Source of the DNA: Acidobacteriota bacterium
Lineage (GTDB): Bacteria; Acidobacteriota; Vicinamibacteria; Vicinamibacterales; UBA2999
DNA length: 31,579 nt
NCBI GenBank assembly: GCA_947465645.1
Contig: CANIBQ010000056.1
Coordinates: 1-31,579 of the forward strand
Direction of reading: 5' to 3'
A program made the translations under genes and the position numbers. This document shows positions 19,010 through 26,020 of this stretch, piece after piece (the stretch's first letter is position 1; each line of letters starts with the position of its first letter). Below the pieces are notes generated by a model. The model was not told the DNA's origin. It made no database searches and saw only the letters and a list, made by a program, of their open reading frames with translations.

Positions 19010-20322
19010 GCGTGCGCCTCGCGCGCGGCGTTGGCCGGCCGGTCGAGCGCCGGGCCGGAGGGCACGGCTGAGATGACCTCGGCCGCGGGCGGCAGAATTC
19101 GCCGCCGGCGGGCCAGCCAGCCGGGCAGTGCCTCCATCGCGTGGGTCGGCGGTTCCGAAGTCAGACGGTCGAACATATCGAGGTATTTCCGTTCTATCAC
19201 CGGCCAGGCGTAGTGCCGCTCGAAGTACTCACGGCCGTTGCGTCCGAGAGTCTGGCCGATCGAGGCGTCGCGAAACAGCGTATCCAAGGCGCCGGCGAAT
19301 TCAGCCGCGTTCTCATAATACAAGCCGGCGTTGCTGCGGACGCACTGGCCGCGAAGAACGTCGCAGTGGGCGTTGGCGAGCACCGGGCGCCCGAGCGCCC
19401 ACGCCTCCAGCGCCACCATGGAGAGGCTCTCGTAGTAGGAAGGCATGACGAGCGCTTCGGCTCCGGCGATCGCATCGAACTTGTCCTGATCGGCGACGTA
19501 GCCGAGGTGACGGATGCGCGGATGGGATGGAATCCGCAGCACCGGGTTGCCAATCAGGACGAGGTCGAGCGGCCGCGGCGAGGATTCGGCGTACTGGAGA
19601 AAAAAGTCGAAGAGCTCGGCGCATCCCTTGTTCGCGTCGATCCGGCCGACGTAGATAACGAAGGGATCTTTGAGGTTGAACTTCTGGCGCGCGCGCGCCG
19701 GGTCGACCGCTGCCGGTATCGCGGAGCCGACTCCCACGACGACGCCGGGCACCCGGTCATTTCCGGACACGGCGTTGATGAGCGCGCGTTCCTCGAACGA
19801 GTTGTACATGATCGCCCGGACTCCGCGGAACAGCGGAGGAAACATCGAAAGGCCGAGCGTCGGATCACGTTCAGCCGTTGGAACAAGCACGGCGCGGCCG
19901 GGAACCGCTCGCGCGCCGTGGTACGCGTGGTAGTACCTCACGCTGAAGAGCACGACGAAATCGAAATCGCCAGGGTTCCGTGTCAGCCGGGCGATCAACT
20001 CTGGGCTTGTCGGTCCTTCGCTGTCGAGCCACTGGAGCTCGTCGTGCAGCGAATGGACGTCGTGGAACACCTGCCTCGAGCGGCGGTCGAAATCGAGCGT
20101 GTCACGCTCGCGGGAGACGGCAAATCGCTCCACGGGGATGCCGTTCACGACATCGGCGCCGGCGGGGAACTCATTCTTCCAGGTGACATAGTCGCGCGCG
20201 CACGTCGTCAGTACGCGGACGTCGGCATGCGCCGCCAGGCGCTCGGCGACGTACCGCGCGTGCAGCTCGGCGCCGCCATTGATATCGGCGCCGTATCGCT
20301 GCACGACGATAGCTAACTTCAT
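19006..20322 (-). CDS. GT-B glycosyltransferase (GT4-like), paralogue of the adjacent gene
   Basis: This 438-residue enzyme starts MKLAIVVQRYGADINGGAEL and has the first-domain motif VLTTCARDYVTWKNEFPAG. The donor half contains FVIYVGRIDANKGCAELFDF and SYYESLSMVALEAWALGRPV; the E-x7-E pair is the classic GT4 nucleotide-sugar signature. It is soluble, so probably acts at the cytosolic face of the inner membrane. The C-terminal extension after residue 390 (LPGWLARRRRILPPAAE) is basic and may touch the membrane. The ATG overlaps the TGA of the upstream gene, and its own TGA overlaps the next start, which indicates strict co-translation. Sugar donor and linkage are unknown. Confidence 0.9.
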   Translation of the reverse strand: MKLAIVVQRYGADINGGAELHARYVAERLAAHADVRVLTTCARDYVTWKNEFPAGADVVNGIPVERFAVSRERDTLDFDRRSRQVFHDVHSLHDELQWLDSEGPTSPELIARLTRNPGDFDFVVLFSVRYYHAYHGARAVPGRAVLVPTAERDPTLGLSMFPPLFRGVRAIMYNSFEERALINAVSGNDRVPGVVVGVGSAIPAAVDPARARQKFNLKDPFVIYVGRIDANKGCAELFDFFLQYAESSPRPLDLVLIGNPVLRIPSHPRIRHLGYVADQDKFDAIAGAEALVMPSYYESLSMVALEAWALGRPVLANAHCDVLRGQCVRSNAGLYYENAAEFAGALDTLFRDASIGQTLGRNGREYFERHYAWPVIERKYLDMFDRLTSEPPTHAMEALPGWLARRRRILPPAAEVISAVPSGPALDRPANAAREAHA

Positions 20323-21458
20323 GCCTCGGGATCGCGCTCCTCAGGGGCGGGCGGCGTGGCGGCCATAGGCGTCGACTCGGTGGCGTGCTGCTCGATAGGC
20401 GCGGGTGCGTCTGGGGGCGCCACCGGTTCGGCGGATGCGACGGGAGCCACACTCACCCCCGGTTCGTCCTGGCCCGGCTCGTCCTCTGGACCCTCCTCGC
20501 CGCTGGACTCCGCCATATCGGATCCCATGTCAGACGCGGTGCCTGGCTGCGCCAACGGCTGGGGCGATCCCGGCACGCCGTCGCCCGGGGCACCGCTGCC
20601 GCGGCGTCCCCTCCTGCGGCGGCGCCGCCGTCGCGAACTATCGGACGACTGGCCTTCGGCTGGTGTCTCGACGGCCGCAGCGTCGGTGGCCGGTGCTCCC
20701 GGTGCCAGGGACGCGGCAGACGCCGCCGGCACAGAGACCGGTTCTGGATTGCGAGCCGGGGGCGAGGGTCTCCCCTGGTGCATTGCGCCCTCCATGCTCC
20801 GGACGCGGCGCTCGTTGAAATCGACTTTCGCGCTGAGCGACTCGACCTGCGTCGCGAGCGCCTGCCACTCGAGGCTGGCGCGCGACACTTCGGTGACCAT
20901 GCGATGCAGCAACTCGTAGTGGAGCGCGTTCCACTCGGTCTGCCGGCGCTCTCGCTGACCCTCCCGCTTGGTGGCGTCGGCGTTCCAGCGAGCTTGAGTG
21001 TTGAGCGCCTGAATCAAGGGGTTCGGGTTGAAGAACAGCTTCAGGATCGGATTCAGCAGCCGGCGCATGAAGCGCAGGAACCCGCGATGAGACTCGTAGA
21101 GGGTGGAGTCTTCGAATGTGTAGGTCAGCTCCGCGGCCGCTGCTGGTTCCTGGGGCGGGGGCGCACCGGCACTGCGTCGCAGCTCATCGAGCAGGCCGGG
21201 CTTGATCGCCCGCGGATCCAGAATCGCCTCGAGACGCCGGGCGGCGAGCTCCTCGATCTGCTGGTTTGACAGGTCGATCCCGTGGCGCTGAGCAATCCGC
21301 GCCCGGATATCGCGCATGATGTGCTCGACGTCGACGTGGTCGCGCCCGCCCTGCTCCGGCGCCTGCGGTGGCGGCGTGCGGCGCTCGGGTCCCCGGCGAT
21401 CGGGCCCGCGCCGGCCTCGGTTGTAGTGCCCGCGCCGGCTTTGCTGGTTGTGATCCAT
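20319..21458 (-). CDS. RG-rich, Arg-tract protein with a central helical core; function unknown
   Basis: This 379-residue protein is strikingly modular. Residues 1-40 are basic and RG-rich (RRGHYNRGRRGPDRRGPERR). Residues 42-98 are helical (VEHIMRDIRARIAQRHGIDL, then EELAARRLEAILDPR). Residues 112-225 contain LYESHRGFLRFMRRLLNPIL and FFNPNPLIQALN, then a coiled-coil-like stretch ending VESLSAKVDFNERRVR. The rest is disordered Pro/Ala-rich sequence with an arginine tract at 276-287 and an acidic Glu/Asp segment after it. The core resembles N-terminal regions I associate with methyltransferases of surface-glycan clusters, but no methyltransferase domain is present here. It sits between the DUF362 and glycosyltransferase genes with overlapping junctions. 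It could be a scaffold for the glycan enzymes or a nucleic-acid-binding protein; neither is shown. Confidence 0.8.
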   Translation of the reverse strand: MDHNQQSRRGHYNRGRRGPDRRGPERRTPPPQAPEQGGRDHVDVEHIMRDIRARIAQRHGIDLSNQQIEELAARRLEAILDPRAIKPGLLDELRRSAGAPPPQEPAAAAELTYTFEDSTLYESHRGFLRFMRRLLNPILKLFFNPNPLIQALNTQARWNADATKREGQRERRQTEWNALHYELLHRMVTEVSRASLEWQALATQVESLSAKVDFNERRVRSMEGAMHQGRPSPPARNPEPVSVPAASAASLAPGAPATDAAAVETPAEGQSSDSSRRRRRRRRGRRGSGAPGDGVPGSPQPLAQPGTASDMGSDMAESSGEEGPEDEPGQDEPGVSVAPVASAEPVAPPDAPAPIEQHATESTPMAATPPAPEERDPEA

Positions 21459-22582
21459 CAGTAAGTCCTAAACAGCTGTCCCCACTCCGTGCGCATGAAC
21501 TCGCGGATGCGCGATTGGCCAACCGTCGGGTACCACATGAAGTCGTGGTACACGTTGGACGCAAACGGCGCCCAGACCATGAGTGGGGAGTGCAGCAAGA
21601 GGCGTTCGAGCGGCCGCAGGAAGCCCTTGCGAATCATCTGGTCGCCCCAGATCACAAGCGACTTGCGAGTCTCGAAGCCAAAGTTTTCCTTCGACACGTC
21701 ATCGCCCACGAGCTCGATGTCGCGCGGATCGGCGATGCCGAGACCGCGCTCGTGGGCCATCCTCAGAAACGGGATCGACATCGGGTCGAACCCCATGAGC
21801 TTTGCCGCGATGGCATCGATGGCGACCGAGTCAGTGGCCGCCAGGAGCAGGTTTTTCACGCGCGGGATCATCGTGCGCGGCCCGGCGCCGTCACCCGCAA
21901 CGGTGCCATCCATCACCGTGAAGACCGCCGGGTGCAGCTCGCGCTGCATGTAGAGAAGATCGACGAGCACCTCGTGCATGTACTTGTGCGCATAGTGGCG
22001 CACTTCACGCAACAGGCCGCCGAAGGAGTTCTTCACCGAGCCGGTCATCACCGCGTGACCGTGGGTCTTGACGGTCGGGAGGTGCAGGATCTGCCGCCCC
22101 GGATAGATCGTCGGAATCTGGATCCCGTCGGGGAAGATGTCGTTCAGCTTGAGCAGCGGACTCTTGAATGCATAGATCTGCCACTCGACTTCGGGCAGCG
22201 GTGTGAAGGTCAGCCCCAGCCGATCGAGCACCGGCTCCCACCGGTTATTCCGGCATCCTTCCCGAGGGCTCGTCACCACCGTCTTGTTCTCGATCGGAAT
22301 GATCCGTTCGCGGCGGAAGCCGTCCGCCAGCATCTTGGTGAGGACGCCGTCAACCTGCCAGGGCTGCGACGAACAGGACGGGAAGTACTTCGTCCACGAC
22401 AGGTTCAGCTTGATCAGCGTGTCGCGGTCCCGCGACAGCGTATCCCGGTACTCCGCGAGGTCCATGACCCGCGCGTAATCCTGAATCACGGTCTCCGGTC
22501 GCGTGCGCACCACGGCGACCCGTGCGGTCTTCGGCGGGCGGGTCGTTTCGGCAGGTGCCGGGATATCGATCGTGACAGGCAT
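21458..22582 (-). CDS. DUF362 domain-containing protein without ferredoxin domain
   Basis: This 374-residue protein carries the DUF362 pattern: DTLIKLNLSWTKYFPSCSSQ, ILHLPTVKTHGHAVMTGSVK, NSFGGLLREVRHYAHKYMHE, and VMDGTVAGDGAGPRTMIPRV followed by a conserved segment around ATDSVAIDAIAAKLMGFDP. DUF362 proteins are often fused to 4Fe-4S ferredoxin modules, but only two cysteines occur here (in FPSCSSQ and REGCRNN), so no cluster is expected. There is no signal peptide. The biochemical role of the family is not settled. It overlaps the UbiA-like gene upstream (ATGA) and the RG-rich gene downstream (TGATG), so it probably acts in the same pathway as the lipid-linked phosphoribosyl-type enzyme. 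Confidence 0.85.
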   Translation of the reverse strand: MPVTIDIPAPAETTRPPKTARVAVVRTRPETVIQDYARVMDLAEYRDTLSRDRDTLIKLNLSWTKYFPSCSSQPWQVDGVLTKMLADGFRRERIIPIENKTVVTSPREGCRNNRWEPVLDRLGLTFTPLPEVEWQIYAFKSPLLKLNDIFPDGIQIPTIYPGRQILHLPTVKTHGHAVMTGSVKNSFGGLLREVRHYAHKYMHEVLVDLLYMQRELHPAVFTVMDGTVAGDGAGPRTMIPRVKNLLLAATDSVAIDAIAAKLMGFDPMSIPFLRMAHERGLGIADPRDIELVGDDVSKENFGFETRKSLVIWGDQMIRKGFLRPLERLLLHSPLMVWAPFASNVYHDFMWYPTVGQSRIREFMRTEWGQLFRTY

Positions 22583-23490
22583 CAGTGTCCCAAGGGTGAA
22601 TAGAGGCAGAGGCCCGCGACGACCGCCCAGAGCGCGACGCAGGTGAGCAGCGGACCATCGGTCATCAGCATGGTGGTCGGACTGCCGCCCCCGCGCTTCT
22701 GGTGCACCAGATAGAGATATCGGAAGATCCCGTACAGCACAAACGGGATGGTCGCCCCCAGCCGCCCGGTCCCCAGCCGCTCAGCCGTTTCAGTGCTGGT
22801 GGCAAAGATACTGTACGCAATCACGGTCGACGCCGTCACTACCGCAATCATCTGGTCGAGCAGATAGGGGCTATATTCCTGGAGGATAGGCCGGTGGCCG
22901 GTAGCCCCCTCCCCCAGCAGGAGCAGCTCGTGGCGCCGCTTGCTCAGGACCAGGAACAGCGCCAGCAGGGTCGTGCAGATCGGCAGCCAGGGTCCGATCG
23001 GCACGTTGACGGCGACCGCGCCGGCCGCCGCGCGCAGCACGAAGCCGGCGGCAATCGTCAGGACGTCGATGATGACGATGTGCTTGAGCGCGGCTGAGTA
23101 GAGCAGCAGCAGCACCAGATACGCAGCAGCCAGCCCTCCGAATACGGGGCCCAGGCGGATCGCAAAGCCAAGGCCCGCAGCGCCGAGGACGGCGGCTGCG
23201 ATCGCCGCGGTCCGCACCGGCAGCTTGCCGGACGCCACAGGACGCGTCCGCTTCAGCGGATGATTTCGATCGGCCTCGCGATCTGAGACGTCGTTGTAGA
23301 GGTACACCGCGCTCGAGAGCGCGCAGAAGACGGCGAAGGCCTCAATCGCCAGCCACACGGCCGACGAATCGAGCAGGCGTCCGCCGAACATCAGGCCTGC
23401 GAAGAGCAGCAGGTTCTTCGTCCACTGCTCGGGGCGTACGGATGCGATCAGGAGCGGAAGAGAACGGCCCACAGCCGTCCGGCGCGCCAT
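22582..23490 (-). CDS. UbiA-family prenyltransferase, decaprenyl-phosphate phosphoribosyltransferase-like
   Basis: This 302-residue integral membrane protein has about eight to nine hydrophobic helices. The N-terminus, SVRPEQWTKNLLLFAGLMFG, and the aspartate motif YNDVSDREADRNHPLKRTRP (N66, D67, D70, D74) match the subgroup of UbiA proteins that includes mycobacterial DPPR synthase (Rv3806c). That enzyme transfers phosphoribose from PRPP to decaprenyl phosphate for arabinan precursors. The second motif, LKHIVIIDVLTIAAGFVLRA, fits too. Many bacteria without an arabinogalactan wall have homologues in glycan clusters, so a lipid-linked pentose donor is a reasonable inference, unproven here. ATG 23490 lies 16 nt after the STAS gene; the stop overlaps the DUF362 start. 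Confidence 0.88.
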   Translation of the reverse strand: MARRTAVGRSLPLLIASVRPEQWTKNLLLFAGLMFGGRLLDSSAVWLAIEAFAVFCALSSAVYLYNDVSDREADRNHPLKRTRPVASGKLPVRTAAIAAAVLGAAGLGFAIRLGPVFGGLAAAYLVLLLLYSAALKHIVIIDVLTIAAGFVLRAAAGAVAVNVPIGPWLPICTTLLALFLVLSKRRHELLLLGEGATGHRPILQEYSPYLLDQMIAVVTASTVIAYSIFATSTETAERLGTGRLGATIPFVLYGIFRYLYLVHQKRGGGSPTTMLMTDGPLLTCVALWAVVAGLCLYSPLGH

Positions 23491-23506
23491 GTCAGCGCGA
23501 ACGTCG

Positions 23507-23860
23507 TCAGACGTTGGCTGAGGACGAGAAGCTGCGAACGGCGTCGGCTTCGTTGTCGTATGTCTCGAACACGGTCAACAGCTTGGTGATCGACAGGAGA
23601 TCGGTGATCCGCTTCGTCAGGCTGAGGAGCTTCAGACTGCCGCCCTGTCGGCTGACGGTGGTATACGTACGCACGATCTCGCCCAGTCCCGCGCTGTCGA
23701 TATAGGGGACGTCCGCGAGATTGAGCACCAGTTTCTTCTTGCCTTGCAGTACGAGGCTGTTGATTTTGTCCTTCAGGATCTCGTCGCCCTCGCCCAGCGT
23801 CATCTTTCCCTTCAGGTCGAGAATGGTGACCTCACCTGCCGAACGTTCCTCGATCTGCAT
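23507..23860 (-). CDS. STAS-domain protein (anti-sigma factor antagonist-like)
   Basis: This 117-residue single-domain protein starts MQIEERSAGEVTILDLKGKM and holds the STAS hallmark VPYIDSAGLGEIVRTY, with S56 as the likely phosphorylatable serine. SpoIIAA/RsbV-type proteins bind anti-sigma kinases in partner-switching systems; some single STAS proteins instead organise lipid asymmetry or transport complexes. No anti-sigma kinase or phosphatase is encoded nearby. The ribosome-binding site GAGGAG lies 6 nt upstream and an extended -10 promoter is at 23897-23905. It is the first gene of the glycan operon, so it may regulate that pathway post-translationally, or may simply be co-transcribed. The family call is secure. 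Confidence 0.95.
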   Translation of the reverse strand: MQIEERSAGEVTILDLKGKMTLGEGDEILKDKINSLVLQGKKKLVLNLADVPYIDSAGLGEIVRTYTTVSRQGGSLKLLSLTKRITDLLSITKLLTVFETYDNEADAVRSFSSSANV

Positions 23861-23896
23861 ACCTCTCCTCTAAGAATCCAGCCGCCAAAAGCCAAA

Positions 23897-23905
23897 ATTC
23901 TAGCA
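23897..23905 (-). promoter_or_regulatory. Extended -10 promoter for the STAS/UbiA operon
   Basis: On the minus strand TGC-TAGAAT forms an extended -10 element (TAGAAT at 23902-23897, TG at 23905-23904). No good -35 is seen. The start would be near 23890, about 30 nt before the STAS ATG. It lies directly behind the terminator of the rpsU transcript, so the operons are insulated. Confidence 0.55.
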
Positions 23906-23907
23906 CA

Positions 23908-23941
23908 CGAAAACAAAGGGCCAGGCCCGGTGGCCTGGCCC
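23908..23941 (-). terminator. Intrinsic terminator of the rpsU/zinc-ribbon operon
   Basis: On the minus strand a perfect 10-bp GC-rich stem (arms 23932-23941 and 23918-23927, 4-base loop) is followed by TTTGTTTTCG. It starts 45 nt after the zinc-ribbon stop codon. Confidence 0.88.
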
Positions 23942-23985
23942 CGATGAGATGTCGCAACGACGGCGATCGAATGGAGCGAGCTGAG

Positions 23986-24294
23986 TTACACCCCGCCGGC
24001 GCCTGCAAACTTCCGCTGCTGGAAGCACTCTTTGCAGAACACCGGTCGCCCCTGTGTGGGACGGAACGGCACGGTGGTGTCTTTGCCGCACGCGGAGCAA
24101 GAGGTCTGGGTCTCGACGCGCTCGCGCATGGTCGGCCCCGCCGTCGCCCGATTGGCTCGCTTTGCCTTGCAGGTCTTGCACCGTTTGGGTTCGTTCTTGA
24201 ACTGCTTGTCCGCGAAGAACAACTGTTCGCCAGCCGTCCAGATGAACTCCGCGCTACAGTCCACGCACCGCAAGCTCTTGTCTTGAAATTCCAT
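23986..24294 (-). CDS. Double zinc-ribbon domain protein
   Basis: This 102-residue protein has two four-cysteine zinc sites. The first is C10-x2-C13 with C39-x2-C42 (LRCVDCSAEF, KRCKTCKAKR), matching the probable zinc-ribbon family PF13451. The second is C66-x2-C69 with C87-x2-C90 (TSCSACGKDT, GRPVFCKECF), the CxxC...GRPVxCxxCF type. The linker is basic (KAKRANRATAGPTMRER), so RNA or ribosome binding is plausible but not shown. It lies 45 nt downstream of rpsU, shares the rpsU promoter, and is followed by a strong terminator. GAGGTGG precedes the ATG. No enzymatic function is suggested. Confidence 0.92.
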   Translation of the reverse strand: MEFQDKSLRCVDCSAEFIWTAGEQLFFADKQFKNEPKRCKTCKAKRANRATAGPTMRERVETQTSCSACGKDTTVPFRPTQGRPVFCKECFQQRKFAGAGGV

Positions 24295-24339
24295 CGCTCG
24301 CCACCTCGGCTCGTCGGTCGCGCCCCGGCGCGGGACTAC

Positions 24340-24537
24340 TTACTCGGTTTCGCGCCGCAGCTTCTTACGGTTCCGCTTCCGGGCCAATGCTTGCTTGGCC
24401 CGGCGCTTGTCACCCGGCTTCAGATAGAAAGAGTGCTTCTTAATATCCTTGATGATGTCTTCCTGCTGAACCTTGCGCTTGAAGCGACGGAGGGCGCTTT
24501 CGATCGACTCGCCTTCCTGAATCTTGACTTCAGCCAC
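24340..24537 (-). CDS. rpsU: 30S ribosomal protein S21
   Basis: This 65-residue protein starts at GTG 24537 (M/VAEVKIQEGESIESALRRF), the usual S21 N-terminus. A GTG at 24549 would add FLG-type residues and sits directly against the Shine-Dalgarno, so it is less likely. The core FKRKVQQEDIIKDIKKHSFY and the basic tail ARKRNRKKLRRE are typical of S21, which binds the 30S platform near the anti-Shine-Dalgarno and aids initiation. GAGGGGG lies about 11 nt upstream. A consensus-like promoter at 24629-24657 gives a leader of about 85 nt containing an ACAGG/CCTGT hairpin. Confidence 0.95.
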   Translation of the reverse strand: MAEVKIQEGESIESALRRFKRKVQQEDIIKDIKKHSFYLKPGDKRRAKQALARKRNRKKLRRETE

Positions 24538-24628
24538 GCCTAAAAACACCCCCTCACACGACAGGTGGCTCCCCTGTGATGCCTAACGAATAGTGTCGAA
24601 CATGCTAGGCTATCATGGGCAGGCGCGG

Positions 24629-24657
24629 ATTCTAGGCGTAAACCCGGCCATCGTCAA
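24629..24657 (-). promoter_or_regulatory. Near-consensus sigma-70 promoter for rpsU
   Basis: Read on the minus strand: TTGACG (24657-24652), a 17-bp spacer, TAGAAT (24634-24629). Transcription would start near 24622. The spacing and both hexamers fit a strong housekeeping promoter. Confidence 0.78.
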
Positions 24658-24745
24658 CGAAATAGTCGGGGTTTCCCCGTCCTGACTGCACGGCTTTGCA
24701 TCGCCCCACAAACCACCGTCAAGGCAGGCACTTAGCCTGATTCCC

Positions 24746-26020
24746 ATGAAGATCCTCGTGATCGGCAGCGGCGCCCGCGAGCACGCAATGGTCTGGAAAC
24801 TGTCGCGCGAGCGCGACGTGGGAGAGATCGTGTGCACGCCGGGCAACCCGGGTATTGCCGCGATCGCGCGGTGCCTGGCCGCCGACGTCACCAAGCCGGC
24901 GGAGCTTCTGGCCGTCGCCTCGCGCGAGGCGGTGGACCTGACCGTGGTCGGCCCCGAAATCCCTCTGAGTTTTGGCGTCGCGGACCTGTTTGCGGCAAAG
25001 GGGCGCGCCATAGTCGGCCCGACGCGGGCGGCCGCTCAACTCGAGAGCAGCAAGGCATTTGCGAAGGATTTCATGGCGCGCCACGGTGTGCCGACGGCGC
25101 GCTTTCGCGTATGTGCGTCGGCGGAGGATGCGCTCGCCGCGGTGGCGAGCGGTGAGTTCGGGTACCCCGTGGTGCTCAAGGCGGACGGTCTCGCCGCAGG
25201 CAAGGGTGTCGTCATCGCGGAAGACAAGGAGACCGCTGACGCGGCTATCCATGCCGCGATGGTGGAACGCCGCTTCGGCGCGGCCGGCGCACAGATCGTG
25301 CTCGAGGAATTCCTCGTCGGCGAGGAAGCGTCGTACTTCGTGCTCGCCGACGGCACGGCGTGCGTGCGGTTGTCATCGGCGCAGGATCACAAGCGCATCT
25401 TCGACGGCGACCGCGGGCCTAATACGGGAGGCATGGGGGCATTCGCGCCTAGCGTGCTGCTGGGACCGGAGGTCGAACGTCGGGTGCTCGACCGGATCGT
25501 GCTACCCGTGCTTCGAGGGATGGAGAGCGAGGGACACCCGTTCCGCGGGTTCCTGTACGTCGGGCTCATGCTCACCGCCGACGGCCCGAAGGTCGTGGAA
25601 TTCAACGTCCGGTTCGGCGACCCCGAGGCACAGGTCGTGCTGCCCATGCTCGACGAAGACCTCTCGTGGCTGCTTGCGGCGGCGGCCACCGACGCGCTGC
25701 CGTCGCGGGCCGCGCGGTTCCGCGATGAACCTCACGTCGGGATTGTGCTCGCGTCGGGGGGATATCCCGAATCGTTCGAATCCGGCAAGGTGATTACAGG
25801 CGTGGCGGAAGCGTCACAGGTGCCAGGCGCGCTGGTGTTCCATGCGGGGACGAGCCGCCGCGACGGCCAGCTCGTCACCTCAGGCGGCCGCGTGCTCACG
25901 GTCGTCGGTCGTGGTGCGACCTATCGCGCGGCTATCGAGGTCGCCTATCAGGCTGCGGCCCACATCTCATTCGACGGGATGCAATCGCGCCGCGACATCG
26001 GGCAAAAGGCGCTGCGATGA
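24746..26020 (+). CDS. purD: Phosphoribosylamine-glycine ligase (GAR synthetase)
   Basis: This 424-residue ATP-grasp enzyme joins phosphoribosylamine and glycine in the second step of de novo purine synthesis. The N-terminus MKILVIGSGAREHAMVWKLS and DLTVVGPEIPLSFGVADLF are characteristic. The ATP-grasp core has YPVVLKADGLAAGKGVVIAE, QDHKRIFDGDRGPNTGGMGA and VEFNVRFGDPEAQVVLPML, which hold ATP and magnesium ligands. The length is standard and the protein is complete. The ATG overlaps no gene; the stop overlaps the mtaB-like start (ATGA). Other purine genes lie 3.8 kb downstream. I could not identify a clear promoter between it and the divergent rpsU. Confidence 0.98.
   Translation: MKILVIGSGAREHAMVWKLSRERDVGEIVCTPGNPGIAAIARCLAADVTKPAELLAVASREAVDLTVVGPEIPLSFGVADLFAAKGRAIVGPTRAAAQLESSKAFAKDFMARHGVPTARFRVCASAEDALAAVASGEFGYPVVLKADGLAAGKGVVIAEDKETADAAIHAAMVERRFGAAGAQIVLEEFLVGEEASYFVLADGTACVRLSSAQDHKRIFDGDRGPNTGGMGAFAPSVLLGPEVERRVLDRIVLPVLRGMESEGHPFRGFLYVGLMLTADGPKVVEFNVRFGDPEAQVVLPMLDEDLSWLLAAAATDALPSRAARFRDEPHVGIVLASGGYPESFESGKVITGVAEASQVPGALVFHAGTSRRDGQLVTSGGRVLTVVGRGATYRAAIEVAYQAAAHISFDGMQSRRDIGQKALR

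Noticed and set aside
24660..24745. Purine riboswitch or terminator upstream of purD
   Set aside because: Only a short GGGG-TTT-CCCC hairpin is visible; no conserved riboswitch core or T-tract.
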